Below are positions 47,101-55,345 of a stretch of 64,000 nucleotides of DNA, one piece after another. The notes beneath the pieces were generated by a model. The model was not told the origin of the DNA, ran no database searches, and was given only the letters and a program-made list of their open reading frames with translations. The DNA is from Acidobacteriaceae bacterium (GTDB lineage: Bacteria > Acidobacteriota > Terriglobia > Terriglobales > Acidobacteriaceae): the NCBI GenBank assembly GCA_025462885.1, contig JAOAPN010000003.1:186001-250000 (forward strand), in the 5' to 3' direction. The position numbers and the translations under genes are program-made. The first letter of the stretch is position 1; each line of letters opens with the position of its first letter.

Positions 47101-47681
47101 CCCAGCCCCGCCAGCGACGGTAGTTGAGCCCCGGCATTTCCTCCGCCTGTACTCGCGTCTGCCAGGTCCGTTGCGCCGCCAGTTACGCTGAGCGACTGAA
47201 CGCCTCGACCCAGGGCACTGGCCAGGCCGGAGGCCGCCGCGGTCGTTGCATTTTGCTGTTGCTGCTCCACACGGGAGGCGAGCTGCAGGCCGAAATCGGC
47301 GACCTGCTCGGGCTTGCCGCCATTTTCTCCGGACGCGTTGATAAGGGCTTCCTGGGTGACGCTGGCGAAGGCTGCCAACTCCGCCTTGATGACGTAGCGT
47401 CCGTTGCGCGGGATGGCCATTGCGAACGCTCCGGTCACGTCGGTGGTGGTTGCATATTTTTTGCCGGTCAACGTATTCGTTGCGGTTACCCCGACGCCGG
47501 GCAGCGGAACGGTCCCTGCCTTTACGGTGCCGCGAATGACTCCGCCTGCCAGTACTGCGGGTGCTGTGACTGCAGGATCTGGCGAGGGTGTGGTCTCCTG
47601 ACTCCACATGCGCGGGTTGGCCGCAACTGCCAACATCAAGCCACCCAAGCCGATCGCTAAACGTACTCGCCGCACATCCAC
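44187..47681 (-). CDS. Oar-like TonB-dependent receptor with Gly-rich segment
   Basis: A 1164-aa outer-membrane protein. Signal peptide to about residue 26; a carboxypeptidase-regulatory-like domain (GTVKAGTVPLPGVGVTATNTLTGKKYATTTD, ~45-125), then a plug region and a large C-terminal beta-barrel ending in ITLLARYRF (terminal F). Two glycine-rich runs (about residues 254-290 and 452-470) are unusual. The family (Oar/CarboxypepD_reg-like TonB receptors) is abundant in Acidobacteria and imports or attaches large molecules. Start is a GTG at 47681 or a second GTG at 47675 behind GAGGTGGAT. The likely operon is DUF5666, receptor, VWFA, TPR. Confidence 0.88.
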   Translation of the reverse strand: MDVRRVRLAIGLGGLMLAVAANPRMWSQETTPSPDPAVTAPAVLAGGVIRGTVKAGTVPLPGVGVTATNTLTGKKYATTTDVTGAFAMAIPRNGRYVIKAELAAFASVTQEALINASGENGGKPEQVADFGLQLASRVEQQQQNATTAAASGLASALGRGVQSLSVTGGATDLADASTGGGNAGAQLPSLAGLGGGEAAATDSVAVSGAMGQTNGLANFNEDEIWQRVEDAVAQAQRNGGAQADMANAVVGMLGVMMGPGGFGGGPGGPGGGGRGGRGGGGGGGFRGFNPTQPHGAIFYQGGNGALNATNFSLNGAPVVKPSYSSNRFGVSFTGSPSIPGLVKASSKQFIFFNLTGQRNLNPQNLYGTVPTVAQRGGDFSQLGVPIYDPATGQQFNCNGALNVICANRISAQSQALLAYYPAPNVPIAGTSVYNYQTITTAGQNATQASLRFVRNFGQAGGFGGRGTGGGGGGGGRRQAATSKTLRQNINFNGSYSHSATDSRNLFAALGGSSATDGYGISAGYTVGYGRLNNNATLNWNRAHTTTTNYFTNTAVNPASVAGVSIPSQTAGLADPKFYYGLPSLSITGFTGATTVTPRDGINQTISFSNFVSWSHKKHNMRFGVDFRRIHADSVGGNNVLGTFVFSGYTTESPTDQQASSTRTGQAPSGSGFADYLLGLPQQTKIQAGLSKIYLRANVFDWYAQDDFRILANVTLNVGLRYEYFSPYVEKNNRLVNLDHNADFTQVAAVLPNATGTYSGSYPRSLVNPDRSMYSPRIGIAWRPKFLKQTVVRTGYGINYNTGQFATFAQSLAFQPPFALTQTNVLATTTSATGCTQANMTLANGFGCSNTSVQNNYAVNKNYRLGNVQVWNLDIQRSFPMGIVMNVGYNGSLGGNLDMVRAPNHTANSVTTSDAQAFTYEDSVGFSRQNALAINLRKRMQKGISLQATYQYGHSIDNASSIGGGSQSTAQNDQRLDLEESNSSFDVRHKINGNWVIELPFGPNRAFLAKGGLWSKALDGFSVSGDYTFASGTFYTPKYNSTSAQIAAGGTYTLRPDRVFTQPIAGAATRGIWFNKAAFATPANGYGTASRNSIAGPGTVSVNMSLARTVNLGETRSFEARLTAANALNTVQYSGIDTTVNSPTFGRVTNAASMRQITLLARYRF

Positions 47682-47715
47682 CTCGTTTCAAAAGTGCTTC
47701 ATCTAAGTATCGTGC

Positions 47716-48555
47716 TTACTGAGGAGGAGCTACGCCGACCGGACCCGCAGGCGCAGGGCCGGTGCCTCCTGAATCAGTGTTCGGGCGACGACGGCGCTGA
47801 CCCGTGGCTGCCGGATCCATCACGCCCAACTCTGTCGGGACGAATACGCCGTGCTTTACCGCGCCTTGTCCTGCGACCGTATCGCCGACCTTCACATCGG
47901 CCAGCGTGATGCTTTCGCCTGCACCGCCGCCGGGCCGGGCAGCGTTTGCGGGTGCTTCTCCGCCAGAACGTCCGCCGCCGCCTCCCATTCCCATTCCTCC
48001 GCCGTTCATCATCATGGCGAGGCCACGGCCGCCCTTCTTGAAGGATGTGGTCTCATCCACTTCGATTGCCTGGCTTACTCCGTCCGTCCGCAGAATCGTC
48101 AGCTTCACCTCGTCGATCGCCGTCACCTTCCCGACGATGTATACCTTGCCCATGCCCTCGCGGGCTTTCTTGACGTCTTCTGCGTCGATGACGGTCACGA
48201 AGACGGCGTGGACGGTCTTCATCGGCACGTCGAGGACGCCCATCGCGCCCAGTCCGTCGCCGGCCTTGATATCTCCGAACTTCACCGGCTGGCGAGCCTT
48301 CATCAAGCGAGTGTTGGCGCTTAAAGCTACTTGGTAGATCTCTCCGGCTTCAGTCTTCACAGAGATTTTGTCAGCGGCCACAGCGGTCACCGTCCCTCGA
48401 ACCATCTGCCCACCGGCGAAAGCTGCTGGTCCCCCCGCGCCGGGTCCGCCTACAGCTTCCGGCATCTGCGCCTGTGCTGATCCGGCCCAGATGCCGACCA
48501 GAAGCAGTGTCAGGCTCAGAGCTGTGCCGCAGGTCTTTGAAAGTTTGCTTCGCAT
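47716..48555 (-). CDS. Secreted DUF5666-like protein, Gly/Met-rich
   Basis: A 279-aa exported protein, signal peptide to AGSAQAQ. Two beta-barrel repeats resemble DUF5666: GTVTAVAADKISVKTEAGEIYQ (with IKAGDGLGAMGVL) and GKVTAIDEVKLTILRTDGVSQ (with ITLADVKVGDTV). Between them lies a run of glycines, methionines and arginines (GLAMMMNGGGMGMGGGGGR). The ATG at 48555 is preceded by GAGG. The gene opens a minus-strand operon with the TonB-dependent receptor downstream, which also has glycine-rich segments. Function unknown. Confidence 0.78.
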   Translation of the reverse strand: MRSKLSKTCGTALSLTLLLVGIWAGSAQAQMPEAVGGPGAGGPAAFAGGQMVRGTVTAVAADKISVKTEAGEIYQVALSANTRLMKARQPVKFGDIKAGDGLGAMGVLDVPMKTVHAVFVTVIDAEDVKKAREGMGKVYIVGKVTAIDEVKLTILRTDGVSQAIEVDETTSFKKGGRGLAMMMNGGGMGMGGGGGRSGGEAPANAARPGGGAGESITLADVKVGDTVAGQGAVKHGVFVPTELGVMDPAATGQRRRRPNTDSGGTGPAPAGPVGVAPPQ

Positions 48556-48760
48556 GACGACCTCGTTCTTCCGTATCAACACCAAATCCGACGGCTAGTT
48601 CTCCAGCATAGAGTTCGGGGCGATCTGGGCTGTAAGCTGGTGCTCATACAGACGCATTCCGTCCGGGAAAGACGCTCCCGCCCGGCAATTCCTCCGTGGC
48701 TCCTGGATTCTTAGCTGGGTCCGTAGCTGGATCCGCAGCTTGCTGCACTACACTACGGCC

Positions 48761-49474
48761 ATGCACGAAGTCGCTCGCAATCCCCATAACGAGACCCATT
48801 TTCAGTCCACAGAGACGGTTCGCGACGTCGTCATCGGGCTTTCGGACGGCCTCACCGTCCCCTTTGCGCTGGCCGCTGGGCTGTCGGGCGTTGCCGCCTC
48901 GCATATCGTTGTCGTGGCCGGCCTGGCCGAGATCGCTGCTGGCTCCATCGCCATGGGACTAGGCGGATATCTGGCCGCCCGCGGAGACGTCGAACACTAC
49001 GCCTCCGAACTTGCCCGCGAAAAGGACGAAGTAATTCACCGGGCCCACGACGAGGAAGAGGAGATCTACGAGATTTTTCAGCAGTATTGTGTCGATCGCG
49101 CCGCCGCTACGCCCGTCCTCGAAGCTCTGAAGCGAAATCCCACCGCCTGGGTCGATTTCATGATGCGCTTCGAACTTGGCCTGGAAGAGCCCGCCGCCAA
49201 TCGCGCCCACCGCTCCGCTCTAACCATTGCTTTTTCGTACGTTGCGGGCGGATTCGTCCCCCTGCTGCCTTACATGTTTGTGGCAAATACTGCCACGGCT
49301 CTCAAGTTCTCCGTTGCAATTACCCTGCTCGCCCTGGCTGTCTTTGGAGCCATCAAGGGAAAGCTGGTCGGGACAGGTTGGCTCCGCAGCGCCGTCCAGA
49401 CGACGCTGATCGGCGGAGCAGCCGCTTCCGCCGCCTATATCCTGGCACGGCTGCTGAATGGAGAACACGTGTAA
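48761..49474 (+). CDS. VIT1/CCC1-type metal transporter
   Basis: A 237-aa membrane protein of the vacuolar iron/manganese transporter family. The N-terminal VRDVVIGLSDGLTVPFALAAGLSG with EIAAGSIAMGLGGYLAARGDVEHY is diagnostic (the metal-binding helices); a hydrophilic loop with acidic DEEEEIY follows, and then C-terminal helices FSYVAGGFVPLLPYMF and LALAVFGAIKGKLVGTG. Predicted five helices. It exports or stores Fe2+/Mn2+. ATG at 48761 chosen over a TTG at 48740. Upstream of egtB by ~110 bases. Confidence 0.93.
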   Translation: MHEVARNPHNETHFQSTETVRDVVIGLSDGLTVPFALAAGLSGVAASHIVVVAGLAEIAAGSIAMGLGGYLAARGDVEHYASELAREKDEVIHRAHDEEEEIYEIFQQYCVDRAAATPVLEALKRNPTAWVDFMMRFELGLEEPAANRAHRSALTIAFSYVAGGFVPLLPYMFVANTATALKFSVAITLLALAVFGAIKGKLVGTGWLRSAVQTTLIGGAAASAAYILARLLNGEHV

Positions 49475-49580
49475 CCGAACTAATTTGGCTGCATCAAATT
49501 TCTATAGAACGCCGGCCACAGCATCCAACGCACCCGATCTCGCAGGCATCCCAGTTTGCGTGGCCCCGGAGCTGATTCAT

Positions 49581-50924
49581 ATGACACCGACTGCGACCCC
49601 CGTTGCAAACCTTACTGCGGCCCAAAACGCCTCTTCCGCTTCCACGCTCCTGGATCGCTATCAGGCCGTCCGCTCCGCGACCCTGGAGTTCTGTCGACCC
49701 CTCTCGCCGGAAGACCTCATGGTCCAGTCGTGTCCGGAGGCGAGCCCAGTCAAATGGCACCTCGCCCATACCAGTTGGTTCTTTGAAACTTTTGTCCTCC
49801 GTGAGTTCGTCGCCGGGTATCAACCCTTCCATCCTGACTTCCTCTGGCTCTTCAACAGCTATTACAACTCCCTGGGAGACATGCCGGAGAAGAAGCTCCG
49901 TGCTTCCTTCTCTCGCCCTCCGCTCGATGCCATCCTTGCCTACCGCAACTCAGTCGATGCGGCGATTGTAAAGTTCCTCCAGCATCCCATCGAAGACGAG
50001 GCGGCCCGCCGCATCACCCTCGGTCTTCAGCACGAGCAGCAGCATCTGGAACTGATTGCCACCGATATTAAGCACGCGCTCTTCACGAACCCGCTTCATC
50101 CCGCCTATCTGGAAGCGCCGGCACCAACCGCCAGCGGTCTGCCGGCTCCGCCGCAGGATTGGGTCAATTTCCCCGGCGGCATCACGGAGATCGGTATTAA
50201 TCCTGACGTCAGCGATCCCACTGCCTTCGCCTTCGATAATGAGACGCCGCAGCACAAGGTGTACCTGGCTCCCTATGCGCTTTCCACGCGCCTCGTAACC
50301 TGCTCCGAATACCTCGCATTCATCGAGAACGGTGGCTACACGCGCCCCGAGCTTTGGCTCTCCGAAGGCTGGACGACGTTGCGGAACGAAGGCTGGCAGG
50401 CACCTTTGTACTGGCAGCGCGATAACAATACGAAGTCCGGTTGGTCCCTCTACACGCTGCACGGCTTCATTCCGCTGGAAGACCTCTCCGAGACGCCTGT
50501 CTGTCACCTCAGCTTCTTCGAGGCCGATGCCTACGCGCGGTTTGCAGGCCAGCGCCTTCCCACGGAGTTCGAGTGGGAGCATGCAGCGGCCCAACAGCCC
50601 GTTGAGGGCAACATGCTGGAGACCGCCAACCTGCATCCCACGCCAGCCTCCGGGGCTCCCGGCCTTCAGCAGATGTTCGGCGATGTGTGGGAGTGGACGG
50701 CCAGTGGCTATACCGGTTATCCCGGCTACAAGCCGCTTCCCGGAGCGCTCGGGGAGTACAACGGGAAATTCATGTCGTCCCAGGTGATTTTGAGAGGCGG
50801 CTCCTGCGTCACGCCTGCGAGTCACATCCGCTCCAGCTACCGGAATTTCTTCTCACCTTCAACCCGCTGGCAGTTCTCCGGCCTGCGCCTGGCAAAGGAC
50901 AGCTCCGGTCCAATCACGGCGTAG
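49581..50924 (+). CDS. egtB: Ergothioneine biosynthesis protein EgtB
   Basis: Non-heme iron sulfoxide synthase joining hercynine and a thiol, 447 aa. DinB-like N-domain with metal-ligand histidines in KWHLAHTSWFFETFVL (about residue 58) and LGLQHEQQHLELI (HEQQH, ~150-154), then the C-terminal FGE-sulfatase domain (GDVWEWTASGYTG, GGSCVTPASHIRSSYRNFFSP, FSGLRLAKD). Start ATG at 49581 with GGAG upstream is preferred to an in-frame ATG at 49458 that overlaps the transporter. With egtD, ~1.1 kb further on, it builds ergothioneine. A nif3-like gene on the opposite strand lies between them. Confidence 0.96.
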   Translation: MTPTATPVANLTAAQNASSASTLLDRYQAVRSATLEFCRPLSPEDLMVQSCPEASPVKWHLAHTSWFFETFVLREFVAGYQPFHPDFLWLFNSYYNSLGDMPEKKLRASFSRPPLDAILAYRNSVDAAIVKFLQHPIEDEAARRITLGLQHEQQHLELIATDIKHALFTNPLHPAYLEAPAPTASGLPAPPQDWVNFPGGITEIGINPDVSDPTAFAFDNETPQHKVYLAPYALSTRLVTCSEYLAFIENGGYTRPELWLSEGWTTLRNEGWQAPLYWQRDNNTKSGWSLYTLHGFIPLEDLSETPVCHLSFFEADAYARFAGQRLPTEFEWEHAAAQQPVEGNMLETANLHPTPASGAPGLQQMFGDVWEWTASGYTGYPGYKPLPGALGEYNGKFMSSQVILRGGSCVTPASHIRSSYRNFFSPSTRWQFSGLRLAKDSSGPITA

Positions 50925-50932
50925 CAGTCGAA

Positions 50933-51871
50933 TTAAGGTTTCTTTGCCGCCGGTCCCTGCTCAGGGTTCCACAAAGGCTGACCGGCGACCAGATGATCGA
51001 CCCGCAGCGAAGGAAACAAGACACGCAATTCCTTCGCGCACTCTTCCATCCCCGGCTCCTCGGACACCTCGTGCCCAAGCAGGATCATGGCTTTATGCCG
51101 CCCTTGCGCCACGGCATCGCGGACATACTCGACCGTCTCCCACTCGCTGGCTTCACCCGCAATCAACAGCTCAACATCCGGCTGACGCAGAGCCAGCACC
51201 TGCCTTTCCAGCCCGGCCGATCCCGGCACCAGGGCGACATGGGTGATGGAAAGCGCCGGGTTTCCCTCGACCCGCATGGTCTGGGCATGCAGTTGCGCTT
51301 GAAGGGCCCGTGCGATTTCGCCCAGCGTCGTCTTCGGAATCGTCACAAAGTACTGGCCGGTCGGCCCCGTTGGATGGGGATAGTTCTCCCACCCCAGCGC
51401 CCGGTAGACTCCCATCAAAATATGGTCCGTAGCGCCCGCGTGGATCGCATCGTGCAGCCGAAACACCACTAAATGGTGCTCCTCGATGTACGCCCGCTTC
51501 TCCTTATAGACTGGGTCGTCTTTGAAGTAACTGGTGTCGTCGCGATGGTTGTAGAACGTAGGTTCATGCGTGATGATCAGGTTGTCGCCCCGCCGTACCG
51601 CCTCCCGCAGAACATCCATCGTGTCGAGGAACGTCGTTGCGATTCCCGTGACTACGGCCTCTGGATCGCCGGCTTTGACGGTATCCACCGTCGTCGCGGC
51701 AGGCACCGCGGCATAACGGTGCTGAATTTGAGCGATCGCATCGCTTGCGCGCAGAGTTTGCGCCTGCAATGCCGTAGAAATAAGCGCCAACAGCATAACC
51801 GAGATCGATCCTGAAGCAGTCCTTTTGATCAACGTGACGTCCCTCTCGCCTGAATCGGCACTTCCACCCAT
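50933..51871 (-). CDS. Secreted Nif3-like dinuclear metal protein
   Basis: A 312-aa Nif3/DUF34 protein with an N-terminal signal peptide (VMLLALISTALQAQ), unlike the usual cytoplasmic Nif3. Metal-ligand motifs are visible: ITHEPTFYNH, FRLHDAIHAGATD, GEASEWETVEYV and LLGHEVSEEPG. The family forms hexamers with a two-metal site, and its reaction remains uncertain. The gene lies convergently with egtB and divergent from egtD. Start ATG at 51871 or TTG at about 51832; either retains the signal. Export of this fold is notable. Confidence 0.85.
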   Translation of the reverse strand: MGGSADSGERDVTLIKRTASGSISVMLLALISTALQAQTLRASDAIAQIQHRYAAVPAATTVDTVKAGDPEAVVTGIATTFLDTMDVLREAVRRGDNLIITHEPTFYNHRDDTSYFKDDPVYKEKRAYIEEHHLVVFRLHDAIHAGATDHILMGVYRALGWENYPHPTGPTGQYFVTIPKTTLGEIARALQAQLHAQTMRVEGNPALSITHVALVPGSAGLERQVLALRQPDVELLIAGEASEWETVEYVRDAVAQGRHKAMILLGHEVSEEPGMEECAKELRVLFPSLRVDHLVAGQPLWNPEQGPAAKKP

Positions 51872-52027
51872 CGCTCGCCGATTTTACTGCACGGTGCGTT
51901 TTCATTCATTTCGGACTCTTCATCAAATCCAGCGAGGATTAAGGGAACAAATCGTCTCCTGTACGCATCAGATTCACAGCGGTGCAGGTGTGCCGTCCCA
52001 AAACTTGCAGCTTGTCAGAGGATATAA

Positions 52028-53035
52028 GTGTCCACACTTACCACCGCACCCACGCTGTCTCCGACTGTAAATTCCGCCGTCTTCTACGAAGCCCACACCG
52101 GGCTCACCGCCCCTCGCAAGACGCTCTCTCCCTGGCTCTTCTACGACGAGGCCGGATCGCAGCTCTTTGAGCGGATTACCCAACTCCCGGAGTACTACCT
52201 TACCCGCACCGAGCGCGCTATCTTCGCCGCGCACGCCGATGAGATCATTCAGCGCGCTGCCGACAGCGTTACCCACCCCGCGCCAGCCCTCACTCTCATC
52301 GAACTGGGCGCAGGCACCGCCACCAAGACCGGCATCTTGCTGACGGCCACCGTGCGCCGGCAGGGAGGCGTTGTATACCAGCCCGTCGATGTCTCCGAAA
52401 GTGCGCTTGCCGAGGCCTCCGAGAACATTCTGAGCAACATCCCCGGAGTCACCGTACGGTGCCAGGTGGCGGACTACACCCGCGAGCCGCTTCCGCTCGA
52501 CCGCCTCCCCAATACCCGCACCCTCGCACTCTACATCGGCTCCAGCATCGGCAACTTCGCCCCCGCCGATGCGATCGAAGTCCTGGCCAACCTCCGCGCC
52601 CAGCTCCAGCCCGGAGACAGGCTGCTGCTCGGGACTGACCTCGCGCCGGGAACGCACAAGACCACCGAAGACCTGCTCAGCGCCTACAACGACGCAGCAG
52701 GAACCACGGCTGCCTTCAATCTGAACGTCCTCACCCGTCTCAACCGCGACCTCGGCGCGAACTTCAAGATCGCCAACTTCCGCCACCAGGCTTGTTGGAA
52801 TCCACACGAGTCCCGCATCGAGATGCACTTGGAAGCCACACAATCCCACACAGTCACGATCCCCGGTATTTCTTCACTCCATTTTTCGCAGGGTGAAACG
52901 ATTCATACTGAGAACAGTTACAAATTCACTCCGCAGGCCATCGCCGCGCTTCTCGATTCGTCCGGCTTCACCTCCACCCAGACCTGGAACGATCCGCAGG
53001 CCCTCTTCGCCGTTACCCTCGCCACCGCGGTCTGA
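52028..53035 (+). CDS. egtD: L-histidine N-alpha-methyltransferase EgtD
   Basis: SAM-dependent enzyme that trimethylates histidine to hercynine, first ergothioneine step, 335 aa. Features include PRKTLSPWLFYDEAGSQLFERITQLPEYYLTRTE, the SAM loop LIELGAGTATKTGILLTA (~92), YIGSSIGNFAP, LLLGTDLAPG and ENSYKFTPQAIAALLDSSGF. Start is a GTG at 52028 behind AGAGG. EgtB is encoded on the same strand ~1.1 kb upstream, with a convergent nif3-like gene in between. It runs directly into a ferredoxin-like gene. Confidence 0.96.
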   Translation: MSTLTTAPTLSPTVNSAVFYEAHTGLTAPRKTLSPWLFYDEAGSQLFERITQLPEYYLTRTERAIFAAHADEIIQRAADSVTHPAPALTLIELGAGTATKTGILLTATVRRQGGVVYQPVDVSESALAEASENILSNIPGVTVRCQVADYTREPLPLDRLPNTRTLALYIGSSIGNFAPADAIEVLANLRAQLQPGDRLLLGTDLAPGTHKTTEDLLSAYNDAAGTTAAFNLNVLTRLNRDLGANFKIANFRHQACWNPHESRIEMHLEATQSHTVTIPGISSLHFSQGETIHTENSYKFTPQAIAALLDSSGFTSTQTWNDPQALFAVTLATAV

Positions 53036-53045
53036 GTCAAAACCC

Positions 53046-53372
53046 GTGTTTCCCCAGACTCCAACCACCCCGTTACGGTCCTATCCCTCCAGTTGGAAGG
53101 GGCCGGTTCTCCTTGTCTGCCGCAAATGCGAGCGGAAGCTCAAGCACTCGGACGGAAAGTCTCTAAAGCTCAAGAAGTCCCTTAAAAAGCTGGCGAAGGA
53201 AGATCCCAACCCAACGCTCTTCCACGTTATCTCTGTCGGCTGCATGGATCTCTGCCCGAAGGATGCCGTTACGGTCTGTACGCAGGCGCAACTCACGCAA
53301 ACCCCGCCCGGCCTGACGATCGTTCGTAACGCCGAGGACATCGCGGAACTGTATCGCCAAAGCAAGCTGTAA
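53046..53372 (+). CDS. Thioredoxin-like [2Fe-2S] ferredoxin-family protein
   Basis: A ~108-aa protein with the (2Fe-2S) ferredoxin / thioredoxin-fold pattern: LLVCRKCERKLK near the N-terminus and VGCMDLCPKDAVTVC later, giving C-x2-C and C-x3-C plus one more cysteine. Lysine-rich helices link them. The start is uncertain; GTG at 53046 is the only reasonable one, without SD, and other frames overlap egtD. Homologues carry electrons or assist metallo-enzymes. It is probably co-transcribed with egtD, but a role in ergothioneine synthesis is speculation. Confidence 0.7.
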   Translation: MFPQTPTTPLRSYPSSWKGPVLLVCRKCERKLKHSDGKSLKLKKSLKKLAKEDPNPTLFHVISVGCMDLCPKDAVTVCTQAQLTQTPPGLTIVRNAEDIAELYRQSKL

Positions 53373-53399
53373 CGATCCGCAGCATAGCCGCCTTCCCGA

Positions 53400-53981
53400 T
53401 CAGCTGCGCCGATACTCCCCACTCTTGCCGCCACTCTTTCGCAGCAGTACGACCTCTCGAATGCGGATACCCTTGTCCAGCGCCTTGGTCATGTCGTACA
53501 CCGTCAGGGCTGCCACGGAGGCCGCTACCATCGCCTCCATCTCCACGCCGGTCCCTGCGACAGTCGCCGCCGTAGCCTCAATCGCAACGCCACCCTCAAC
53601 GATGGTCGCCTGCACGTCCACGAAGCTCAGGGTGAGCGGATGACACATAGGAATCAGGTCCGAAGTCTTCTTCGCCGCCTGAATGCCAGCGAACCGTGCC
53701 ACCTCCAGCGGATTGCCCTTCGGATTGCTTGGCAGCGCGGCCAGCACAGCATCGCTCAACTCCACAAACGCCGCCGCCACTGCCTCCCGCCGCGTCTCGG
53801 ACTTCGCGCTCACATCGACCATGTGGGCCTGTCCTGCATCATCATAGTGGGACAGCCGTTGAACGCTCTCGACCGCCAGGACCTCCTCACGAACATGCGA
53901 AGAGCGGCGGAAATCGCCGAGGATTTCGGGCTCATCATCCTGAATCAACTCCGACGAAAAAATAATCTCTCGATCATCCAT
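53400..53981 (-). CDS. moaC: Cyclic pyranopterin monophosphate synthase
   Basis: Molybdenum-cofactor enzyme converting the MoaA product into cyclic pyranopterin monophosphate, 193 aa. The family core begins at LSHYDDAGQAHMVDVSAKSETRREAVAAAFV, with LIPMCHPLTLSFVDV, GTGVEMEAMVAASVAALTVYDMTKALDKG and VVLLRKSGGKSGEY. About 40 residues precede it with no match to usual MoaC proteins, so the true N-terminus may be shorter or the extension is lineage-specific. It lies nine bases after moeA in the same direction, forming a moeA-moaC operon. Confidence 0.95.
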   Translation of the reverse strand: MDDREIIFSSELIQDDEPEILGDFRRSSHVREEVLAVESVQRLSHYDDAGQAHMVDVSAKSETRREAVAAAFVELSDAVLAALPSNPKGNPLEVARFAGIQAAKKTSDLIPMCHPLTLSFVDVQATIVEGGVAIEATAATVAGTGVEMEAMVAASVAALTVYDMTKALDKGIRIREVVLLRKSGGKSGEYRRS

Positions 53982-53990
53982 GCATCAAGC

Positions 53991-55259
53991 CTATCGCAAC
54001 AAAACCGTAATCACATCCCCTGCTATAAACCGCTCCACTCCGTCCGGCAGCACCGCATAGCAGTTCGCTCGCGCATTCGCCGCGAGGTCTCCGGATCCCT
54101 GCCACCCCACGACGCGGACTTCGGGCCTGATGCGGTCGTAGGTCAGCCGAGCCGGGAGGATGCGAGTAAGCCCAGCCTTTCCTTCGGCATCCTCTGACAA
54201 CGTAGCCTGGACGAACCGTGGTCCCGACAACCCACCTCCGCCCATCGCCCTGAGGAATGGCTCCACGAAGCAATGGAACGTCACCTGCGTCGAAATGGGG
54301 TTCCCTGGTAGTCCGAAGAAGTAGCACTCCGGCCCAGCGCCGCTTCCACTGGTGCGCTCCGGAAGCCGCCCGAACACGACTGGCTTGCCGGGCTGCATCT
54401 TCACGCCGGTGAAGAAGAACTCCGCTCCGTACTCCGCCAGCACCTCTTCCACGAGGTCATATTCCCCCATCGAGACGCCGCCCGAAAATACGATCAGGTT
54501 CCACATCCGACCCTGTGCGACCCGCTCCCGGACCTCCTCGCGCAGATCGCGTGCTATCTCCAACCGTCCCCCGAACCCGCCTGCCTCTTCGACCATTGCC
54601 TTCAGCGCATAGCCGTTGGAGTTGCGAATCTGACCTTCCTGCGGCTCGACACCGACGTCGACGAGTTCATCCCCCGTAGCCACGATCGCGACCTTCGGCT
54701 GCACGAAGACTTCCACATCGACATAACCGCAACTCGCGGCGAGCGCGATCTCTGCTGCTCCCATCGGCGTTCCCGCGCCAAGGACGAGGTCGCCATTCCG
54801 AGCTTCGGCTCCGCGGGGAACCACATTTTCGCCCGGTTTTAACGAGCGACCGGCGGAGAGCGTGATGCTCGTCTCCCCACGCTCCACCTGCTTAAGCTCC
54901 ACGTGCTCCACCATCACTACGGCGTCGAAACCTTCTGGCACCGGGGCGCCAGTCATAATCTCGACGCAGGCCCGATCGGCGATCTCGCCACCCGGCCAGT
55001 TTTGGCCAGCGCGAACCTGACCTGCAACGTGCAGTGTTCCGGCCGATAACTCGCTTGCCCGGACGGCAAAGCCATCGCGAGTGGAACGGTTGAAGGCTGG
55101 CTGATCTCGATCCGCCCTGACCTCCTGCGCCAGCACACGGGCGCGGCTGTCGCTCAACCCGACGCGTTCGGTGGAGAGGGGTTTCAGCCCGCGAGCATGC
55201 TCCAACACAATCTTCAGCGCCGTATCGAAGTCCATTACCTGTAGCGGAGTGCTTCCCAT
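53991..55259 (-). CDS. moeA: Molybdopterin molybdenumtransferase MoeA
   Basis: Inserts molybdate into adenylated molybdopterin, 422 aa. DRDQPAFNRSTRDGFAVRA near the N-terminus, MTGAPVPEGFDAVVMVEHV, ATGDELVDVGVEPQEGQIRNSN, and FSGGVSMGEYDLVEEVL are conserved MoeA elements; PGKPVVFGRL and GLPGNPISTQVTFHCFV follow. ATG at 55259 is preceded by GAGGAGGACGGG, a strong ribosome-binding site, so the longer in-frame start is rejected. Upstream of it lies a strong terminator of the TPR gene, so moeA has its own promoter. moaC is downstream. Confidence 0.96.
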   Translation of the reverse strand: MGSTPLQVMDFDTALKIVLEHARGLKPLSTERVGLSDSRARVLAQEVRADRDQPAFNRSTRDGFAVRASELSAGTLHVAGQVRAGQNWPGGEIADRACVEIMTGAPVPEGFDAVVMVEHVELKQVERGETSITLSAGRSLKPGENVVPRGAEARNGDLVLGAGTPMGAAEIALAASCGYVDVEVFVQPKVAIVATGDELVDVGVEPQEGQIRNSNGYALKAMVEEAGGFGGRLEIARDLREEVRERVAQGRMWNLIVFSGGVSMGEYDLVEEVLAEYGAEFFFTGVKMQPGKPVVFGRLPERTSGSGAGPECYFFGLPGNPISTQVTFHCFVEPFLRAMGGGGLSGPRFVQATLSEDAEGKAGLTRILPARLTYDRIRPEVRVVGWQGSGDLAANARANCYAVLPDGVERFIAGDVITVLLR

Positions 55260-55299
55260 CCCGTCCTCCTCGGCTGACTGCTCTGAAAAATGCAGCAAA

Positions 55300-55329
55300 A
55301 AGGCCCCGAGCGTTTCAGCCCGGGGCCTT
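55300..55329 (-). terminator. Terminator of the TPR surface-protein gene
   Basis: Stem AAGGCCCCG / CGGGGCCTT with a 12-base loop, followed on the minus strand by TTTTTGC. It sits between the minus-strand TPR gene (ends 55346) and moeA (starts 55259). Confidence 0.85.
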
Positions 55330-55345
55330 CTCTGTTTCTACCGAC

